39,562 bases of DNA from Planctomycetaceae bacterium (GTDB lineage Bacteria > Planctomycetota > Planctomycetia > Pirellulales > Pirellulaceae): positions 1-39,562 of the forward strand of contig SKKK01000414.1 of the NCBI GenBank assembly GCA_007121535.1. The letters are read 5' to 3'. The notes beneath the pieces are model-generated. The model did no database searches. It was not told the DNA's origin and was given only the letters and a program-made list of their open reading frames with translations. Below are positions 35,160 through 39,562 of the stretch, one piece after another. Each line of letters starts with the position of its first letter. Position 1 is the first letter of the stretch. Both the position numbers and the translations under genes were made by a program.

Positions 35160-36038
35160 GTGCAAGAAGCGATTGCGAAAGCGGACACTCTGATCGAAGC
35201 CATGGGCTGGATTCGGAGATTCCGCGACAAAGTGACGGTGATCAAGTTGGGCGGCAGCGTGCTGGAGCGACCGGAAGCGCTGCTGCACGTATTGATCGAT
35301 ATCGTGTTCATGGAGACCGTTGGGATGCGGCCGGTCATCGTGCATGGCGGCGGCAAGGCGATCAGCCGGGCGATGGACCAGGCGGGAATCGAGCCTCGGT
35401 TTATTCAAGGACGCCGCTATACGGACGATCGCTCGTTGGAGATCGTCGAGCGGGTGCTGGGCTATGAATTGAACGAACACCTGGCCCAGCGGATCGAGGA
35501 GTTGGGCGGTCGCGCGATGAATTTGAATTTTCGGACGACCAACGTATTGTTCGGCCAGCGTTTGCAATTGACCGACGAGCACGGTCAGCCGGTCGATCTG
35601 GGACACGTGGGTCAGGTCACGAAGGTGGATCGTCTGGTGATCGACAACCTCTGCCATTCGGACCAGGTGCCGGTGATCCCGTCCTTGTGTCTGGGGCCCG
35701 ATGGCGAGAAGTTGAATGTGAACGCCGATACGGCGGCCATGGCGGTTGCCCAGGCTTTGGGGGCGGAGAAGCTGGTGTTTTTGAGTGATGTGAGCGGCGT
35801 GTTGCGTGATCGTAATGACCCGGATTCGCTGATCCATTCACTGAATGCTGCCGAGGCTCGTCGGCTGGTCCGGGAAGGCTTGATCGGCGACGGCATGATT
35901 CCTAAGGTCCAGGCTTGCATCGAAACACTCACCAATGGGGTGCGCAAGATTCATATCATCGACGGTCGTATCCGCCATTCTCTGCTCTTGGAGGTTTACA
36001 CGACCAGCGGCGTCGGTACGGAGATCGTGCTCGAATAA
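35160..36038 (+). CDS. argB: Acetylglutamate kinase
   Basis: The 292-residue amino-acid kinase phosphorylates N-acetylglutamate with ATP, the second step of arginine synthesis. Motifs: [47 protein letters not shown] (only the central part is needed for the call), and [15 protein letters not shown]. It starts at GTG 35160, with GGAG about eight bases upstream. argD begins 81 bases after the stop, followed by argF and rph, so this is the first gene of a probable operon. Confidence 0.95.
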   Translation: MQEAIAKADTLIEAMGWIRRFRDKVTVIKLGGSVLERPEALLHVLIDIVFMETVGMRPVIVHGGGKAISRAMDQAGIEPRFIQGRRYTDDRSLEIVERVLGYELNEHLAQRIEELGGRAMNLNFRTTNVLFGQRLQLTDEHGQPVDLGHVGQVTKVDRLVIDNLCHSDQVPVIPSLCLGPDGEKLNVNADTAAMAVAQALGAEKLVFLSDVSGVLRDRNDPDSLIHSLNAAEARRLVREGLIGDGMIPKVQACIETLTNGVRKIHIIDGRIRHSLLLEVYTTSGVGTEIVLE

Positions 36039-36119
36039 TTCACAGGTTTCCTGCCTGCGACCATGGCCATTTGTGTTCCTTGGATCGTTCCAGTCTTTGT
36101 TCCAGCCAGCGGAGTTTTT

Positions 36120-37325
36120 GTGACAAGCGTGAATCCTTTACCTTCAGCGGACACCATCCGGCTGTTCGAACGATACGTGATCCCGAATTACGTTCGGTAC
36201 CCGGTGAACCTGGTGCGCGGCGAGGGTTCCTATGTGTGGGACAGCGAGGGCCAGCGGTACCTGGATTTGTTTCCGGGTTGGGGTTGCAACCTGTTGGGGC
36301 ATTGTCCGGCGCCCGTGGTCCGGGCGGTTCAGCAGCAGGTGGCGACGTTGATCCACGTGCCGAACACCTGGCACATTGAACAGCAAGGGCGCTGGGCGCA
36401 GATGCTGTGCGAACGCAGCTTTGACGCCCAAGCCTTCTTCTGCAACTCGGGAACCGAAGCCAACGAAGCGGCCATCAAGCTGGCTCGGCTGCACACGCCG
36501 CCCGAGCGGTACAAGATCATCACGTTCACCGGTGGCTTCCACGGCCGCACGTTGGGATCGACCGCCGCCACCGCACAACCGAAATATCACGAGGGGCTTG
36601 GTCCGTTGATGGCCGGCTTCGTCTACGTCCCGTTCGGTGACTTGGACGCGGTTCGCGAGCGGATCGACAACGAAACGGCGGCGATCATGGTCGAACCGAT
36701 CCAGGGCGAAGGCGGCGTCCGCATCCCACCGGACGGATTCCTGGCCGGATTGCGGGAACTGGCCGATGAGCACGATTTGGTGTTGATCTTCGACGAGGTC
36801 CAGTCGGGTTGCGGACGCACGGGGCACTGGTTTGCTTACCAGCACTTCGGGGTCGAGCCGGATGTGATGACCCTGGCCAAATCCCTGTGTGGTGGCATCG
36901 CCGGCGGGGCGATGCTGGCCCGACGTGATATCGCGCCCAGCTTGCGGCCCGGGATGCACGCGGCGACTTTCGGTGGCAATCCCATCGCGGCGCGAGCCGG
37001 AATCGCGGCGTTGGAGATGATCGAAAGCGAGCACCTGTTGGACAATGTGGCTCGCATCAGCGAAGTCTTCCGGCAACGCCTGGAAACGTTGCACTCGCAG
37101 TGCGAATTGATCCGCGAAGTCCGCGTGCTGGGCTTGATGATCGGCATCGAATTGACGGTCGAAGGCGCTCCGGCCGTCCAGGCCTGCATGCAGCGGCATC
37201 TGTTGATCAATTGCACGCAAGGCAACGTACTGCGTCTGTTGCCCGCGATGAACCTGACCGAACAGCAGGCCGAACAGGGTTGCGAGATCCTGAGCCAGGT
37301 GCTCGGCGAAATGACATCCAGTTAA
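36120..37325 (+). CDS. argD: Acetylornithine/succinyldiaminopimelate-type aminotransferase
   Basis: The 401-residue PLP enzyme of class III transfers an amino group from glutamate to N-acetylglutamate semialdehyde. The PLP lysine is Lys254 in TLAKSLCGG. Other landmarks are [35 protein letters not shown] and [13 protein letters not shown]. The start is GTG 36120, with GGAG at 36111-36114; an ATG at 36063 lacks a ribosome-binding site and would add 19 residues. The length is normal for ArgD. It ends 15 bases before argF. Confidence 0.93.
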   Translation: MTSVNPLPSADTIRLFERYVIPNYVRYPVNLVRGEGSYVWDSEGQRYLDLFPGWGCNLLGHCPAPVVRAVQQQVATLIHVPNTWHIEQQGRWAQMLCERSFDAQAFFCNSGTEANEAAIKLARLHTPPERYKIITFTGGFHGRTLGSTAATAQPKYHEGLGPLMAGFVYVPFGDLDAVRERIDNETAAIMVEPIQGEGGVRIPPDGFLAGLRELADEHDLVLIFDEVQSGCGRTGHWFAYQHFGVEPDVMTLAKSLCGGIAGGAMLARRDIAPSLRPGMHAATFGGNPIAARAGIAALEMIESEHLLDNVARISEVFRQRLETLHSQCELIREVRVLGLMIGIELTVEGAPAVQACMQRHLLINCTQGNVLRLLPAMNLTEQQAEQGCEILSQVLGEMTSS

Positions 37326-37339
37326 AGGATCTACTTGCC

Positions 37340-38257
37340 ATGCGACACGTACTGACGTTATTCGAACTGACGGCGGCCGAAATCCAGCGTGTGTTCGAGA
37401 TCACCGAGGAACTGAAGACGCAATGGAAGCAAGGCCAACGCAAGCCGTTGCTGGCTGGCCGCGTGATGGGTTTGCTGTTCGAGAAACCTTCGCTTCGCAC
37501 TCGCGTCAGCTTCGAGGCCGGGATGGGCCAACTGGGCGGCAGCAGCCTGTTCCTGGGCGAAGATGTCGGTTGGGGGAAACGCGAGGCGCTCTCGGATTTC
37601 TCGCGAGTGTTGAGCCAATACGTCGACGTGCTGGTATGCCGCGCGAACGCTCATCGTACCGTCGAAAGTCTGGCGGAACTCGCCACCTGTCCGGTGATCA
37701 ACGGCCTGACCGATCTGGCGCACCCCTGTCAGGCATTGGCCGATCTGTACACGATGCGCGAGATCCACGGAGAATTGGCCGGCCAAAAGTTGGCGTATAT
37801 CGGCGACGCGAACAACGTGGCTGCCAGCCTGTTGCTGGGTTGCGCCCGTTCGGGCGTCCGGTTCGCCATCGCTTCGCCGCCCGGCTACGACTTCGATCCC
37901 GCGTTCGTCCAGCATGTCCAACTGGAGCATCCGCAATTCCAGTTCCTCGAAACCCGAGATCCGATCGAAGCGGTGCAAGACGCTTCGGCGGTTTATACGG
38001 ATGTATGGGTCAGCATGGGGCAGGAAGCTCAACGAGAAGAGCGAGTTCAGGCCTTTGCCGATTACCAGGTCAATCAAGCGCTGATGCAGCAGGCCGCGCC
38101 CCACGCTTGCTTCCTGCACTGCTTGCCCGCACGGCGAGGCGAAGAGGTGACGGACGAGGTGCTGGATAGTCCGCAGAGCGCCGTGGTCCGGCAGGCGGGT
38201 AATCGCATGCACGCTCAAAAAGGCCTGCTGACTTGGTTGCTGGGAGCCGCATCGTGA
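37340..38257 (+). CDS. argF: Ornithine carbamoyltransferase
   Basis: The 305-residue enzyme makes citrulline from ornithine and carbamoyl phosphate. It has the carbamoyl phosphate loop SLRTR at 51-55 (usually STRTR), HPCQALADL at about 132-140, and HCLPARRGEEV near the C-terminus for ornithine binding. AAAGGA precedes ATG 37340 by about ten bases. The stop TGA overlaps the rph GTG start. Confidence 0.95.
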   Translation: MRHVLTLFELTAAEIQRVFEITEELKTQWKQGQRKPLLAGRVMGLLFEKPSLRTRVSFEAGMGQLGGSSLFLGEDVGWGKREALSDFSRVLSQYVDVLVCRANAHRTVESLAELATCPVINGLTDLAHPCQALADLYTMREIHGELAGQKLAYIGDANNVAASLLLGCARSGVRFAIASPPGYDFDPAFVQHVQLEHPQFQFLETRDPIEAVQDASAVYTDVWVSMGQEAQREERVQAFADYQVNQALMQQAAPHACFLHCLPARRGEEVTDEVLDSPQSAVVRQAGNRMHAQKGLLTWLLGAAS

Positions 38258-38976
38258 GCCACACCGAGAATCGATTGCGACCCGTTCGGATCCAACGATG
38301 CTTTACCCGGCAAGCGGCCGGCAGCGTGCTGTACCAGACCGGCCAGACGGTCGTCCTGTGCACCGCCAGCGTCGACGATAAGGTTCCGCCGTGGATGACC
38401 GGACAAGGAAAAGGGTGGATCACCGCCGAATATAACATGCTGCCCGGCAGTACCCAGCCGCGAAAGCCGAGAGAACGATCCGGCAAACTGGATGGCCGCA
38501 CGGCCGAGATCCAACGTCTGATCGGGCGAAGCCTGCGAGCGGTGGCGGATTTGAACGCCTTGGGCGAACGGTTGATCACCGTCGATTGCGATGTGCTCCA
38601 GGCCGACGGCGGGACACGCACGGCCAGCATCAACGGTGGACTGCTCGCCCTGATCGACGCGCTGAACGCGATTCGCCCCGACCTGCCCGATCCGACGTGT
38701 TTCCCGCTGTGCGACAGCGTGGCGGCCGTCAGCGTGGGATGGGTCGACGGCCAAGCGGTCCTGGATTTGGATTACCAACAGGATCTGGTAGCCGAAGTCG
38801 ACATGAATATCGTCATGACGGGCCGGGGACGTTTTGTGGAAATCCAAGGCAATGGGGAAGAAGCCACTTTCGATCAAAGCCAACTGGATTCCATGCTGCG
38901 TTTGGCTCGACACGGCATCACGCAGCTCACCGAACTGCAACGAACGGCTCTGGGCGAACACTGGCCCTTCTCGTAA
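38254..38976 (+). CDS. rph: Ribonuclease PH
   Basis: The 240-residue exoribonuclease trims tRNA 3' ends by phosphorolysis. The signature CDVLQADGGTRTASI is intact, and the catalytic region and the length (E. coli 238) are normal. The start is GTG 38254: GGGAG lies seven bases upstream and the start overlaps argF by four bases (GTGA), so translation is likely coupled. An ATG 21 bases earlier, inside argF, is less likely. Pairing of rph with arginine genes is unusual. Confidence 0.92.
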   Translation: MSHTENRLRPVRIQRCFTRQAAGSVLYQTGQTVVLCTASVDDKVPPWMTGQGKGWITAEYNMLPGSTQPRKPRERSGKLDGRTAEIQRLIGRSLRAVADLNALGERLITVDCDVLQADGGTRTASINGGLLALIDALNAIRPDLPDPTCFPLCDSVAAVSVGWVDGQAVLDLDYQQDLVAEVDMNIVMTGRGRFVEIQGNGEEATFDQSQLDSMLRLARHGITQLTELQRTALGEHWPFS

Positions 38977-38991
38977 CCCGAAATGTTAGCG

Positions 38992-39072
38992 GGTTCCGGG
39001 GAATACGTAACTCTGCGGTTCCGGGGACACCATACGTAACTCTTCGGTTCCGGTGACACCATACGTAACTCT
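38992..39072. repeat. Family D repeat (RAYT-associated), three direct copies
   Basis: Copies begin with GGTTCCGGGGACACCATACG and end in TAACTCT: 38992-39014 (lacks four bases), 39017-39043 and 39046-39072 (one change). An inverted copy lies at 39419-39442. They bracket the remnant transposase gene. Confidence 0.85.
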
Positions 39073-39106
39073 TACCCACTTGAGGGCATTTTGTTATGAT
39101 CAGGCT

Positions 39107-39418
39107 ATGGTTCGACTAACACGTGTGGTTATTCCGGGCGTGCCGCGTCACGTCAGCCAGCGTTGGAGCAGCGCGCGAGCCCACCTGAAAGGCAACGACG
39201 ATTCGCTGGGGAAGGTCGCCCCCATGCTGGCGTTGGCCCGCGATTGGCGACGGCTACTGAACAGTGCGACGACCGAGCAGCAGATTCGCGTGTTCCGCGA
39301 ACACGAGCGTATCGGCCGAGCCCTCGGAGACGACGATTTCCAGGCGCGCTTGGAGAAACAACTCGGCCGCGTGCTACGCCGCCAGAGACCAGGGTCGAAG
39401 AAGGCAACGCCCGGATAA
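39107..39418 (+). pseudogene. REP-associated tyrosine transposase (RAYT) remnant, internally deleted
   Basis: The open frame of 103 residues joins the N-terminus of a Y1/RAYT transposase (VVIPGVPRHVSQR) directly to its C-terminal part (WSSARAHLKGNDD... to RVLRRQRPG). The middle, with the HUH histidines and catalytic tyrosine, is missing, about half of a normal 200-230 residue protein. The frame is preserved, but the product cannot cut DNA. It lies between three direct copies of family D on the left and one inverted copy on the right, the usual arrangement of RAYT genes and their REP targets. Confidence 0.8.
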
Positions 39419-39442
39419 TTGCGTATGGTGTCCCCGGAACCC
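39419..39442. repeat. Family D repeat, inverted copy
   Basis: TTGCGTATGGTGTCCCCGGA and the following bases are the reverse complement of the copies at 38992-39072. The ATG of the downstream frame lies inside it (39425). Confidence 0.8.
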
Positions 39443-39562
39443 GAAACCCAGCACCATGCCTATTACGAGATCACGGTCAATCCGGCCGGCGCCGTCTGGG
39501 ATGCGGACCATGCCGAGGACGGCGAGGGGCCCAACTGGACGTCGGCGGCCGAAGTGGCCACG
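39425..39562 (+). CDS. Partial, 5'-truncated CBM9-like sugar-binding protein (runs off the window)
   Basis: 46 codons are open to the window edge. YYEITVNPAGAVWDADH and PNWTSAAEVAT resemble the middle of a carbohydrate-binding family 9-like domain (DUF-type, secreted in planctomycetes). The normal upstream part of such a domain is absent; the first nine residues come from the repeat at 39419-39442. So the gene was probably interrupted by the RAYT/repeat cluster, or has lost its 5' end. A stop precedes it in frame (39416-39418). Confidence 0.5.
   Translation, partial: MVSPEPETQHHAYYEITVNPAGAVWDADHAEDGEGPNWTSAAEVAT

Noticed and set aside
38233-38253. Upstream ATG start for rph
   Set aside because: The GTG at 38254 has a well-placed GGGAG and gives the standard length; the ATG adds seven non-conserved residues.

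Overview
The window looks like a chromosomal stretch of a planctomycete, most likely a Pirellulales-type genome. The basis is gene content: a secreted type I sulfatase, two secreted neutral-ceramidase-like proteins, a DUF1080 protein, a DUF4091 protein, a ThuA-like protein, a PQQ-type beta-propeller protein and a NodB-like/FG-GAP protein, most with signal peptides. The DNA is GC-rich with GC-rich third codon positions, which produces many long antisense shadow frames. No rRNA, tRNA or CRISPR array was recognised.

Layout. 1-296: tandem palindromic repeats and a candidate promoter. 297-9768: a secreted M14 peptidase, then a transport module (large membrane-anchored protein, ABC ATPase, ABC-2 permease). 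The module is interrupted by a dead duplicate of the ATPase 5' end, an Rpn-like PD-(D/E)XK nuclease gene and two kinds of repeat. 9769-13404: a 29-bp tandem array, a HEAT-repeat protein and a PQQ-type propeller protein on the opposite strand. 13858-17667: a co-directional run of ceramidase-like protein, sulfatase and DUF4058 protein. 17859-21145: a DUF429-like protein (-), a dicarboxylate/amino-acid:cation symporter (+) and a DUF1080 protein (-). 21744-25732 (-): a ceramidase-like gene translationally coupled to a DUF4091 gene. 26123-27985 (-): a NodB-like domain fused to FG-GAP repeats. 28227-29870 (+): a glutamate dehydrogenase with an N-terminal receiver-like domain. 30052-32109 (-): transketolase. 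32414-34849 (+): a methyltransferase, a zinc-ribbon membrane protein and a ThuA-like protein. 35160-38976 (+): argB, argD, argF and rph, compact and probably one operon. 38992-39562: a REP-type repeat cluster around an internally deleted RAYT transposase, next to a 5'-truncated CBM9-like gene that leaves the window.

Working together: the secreted enzymes fit the usual planctomycete role in degrading sulfated polysaccharides and other complex glycans. argBDF covers ornithine and citrulline synthesis, and the dehydrogenase links glutamate to 2-oxoglutarate nearby. The intergenic spaces hold at least four families of short palindromic repeats. Some copies abut or supply stop codons of neighbouring genes, which suggests lineage-specific REP/MITE-like elements.

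The observations most worth a second look are the receiver-glutamate dehydrogenase fusion, the truncated ATPase duplicate beside the Rpn-like gene, the deleted RAYT inside its own repeats, the palindromic repeat families, and a terminator-like inverted repeat just ahead of argB.
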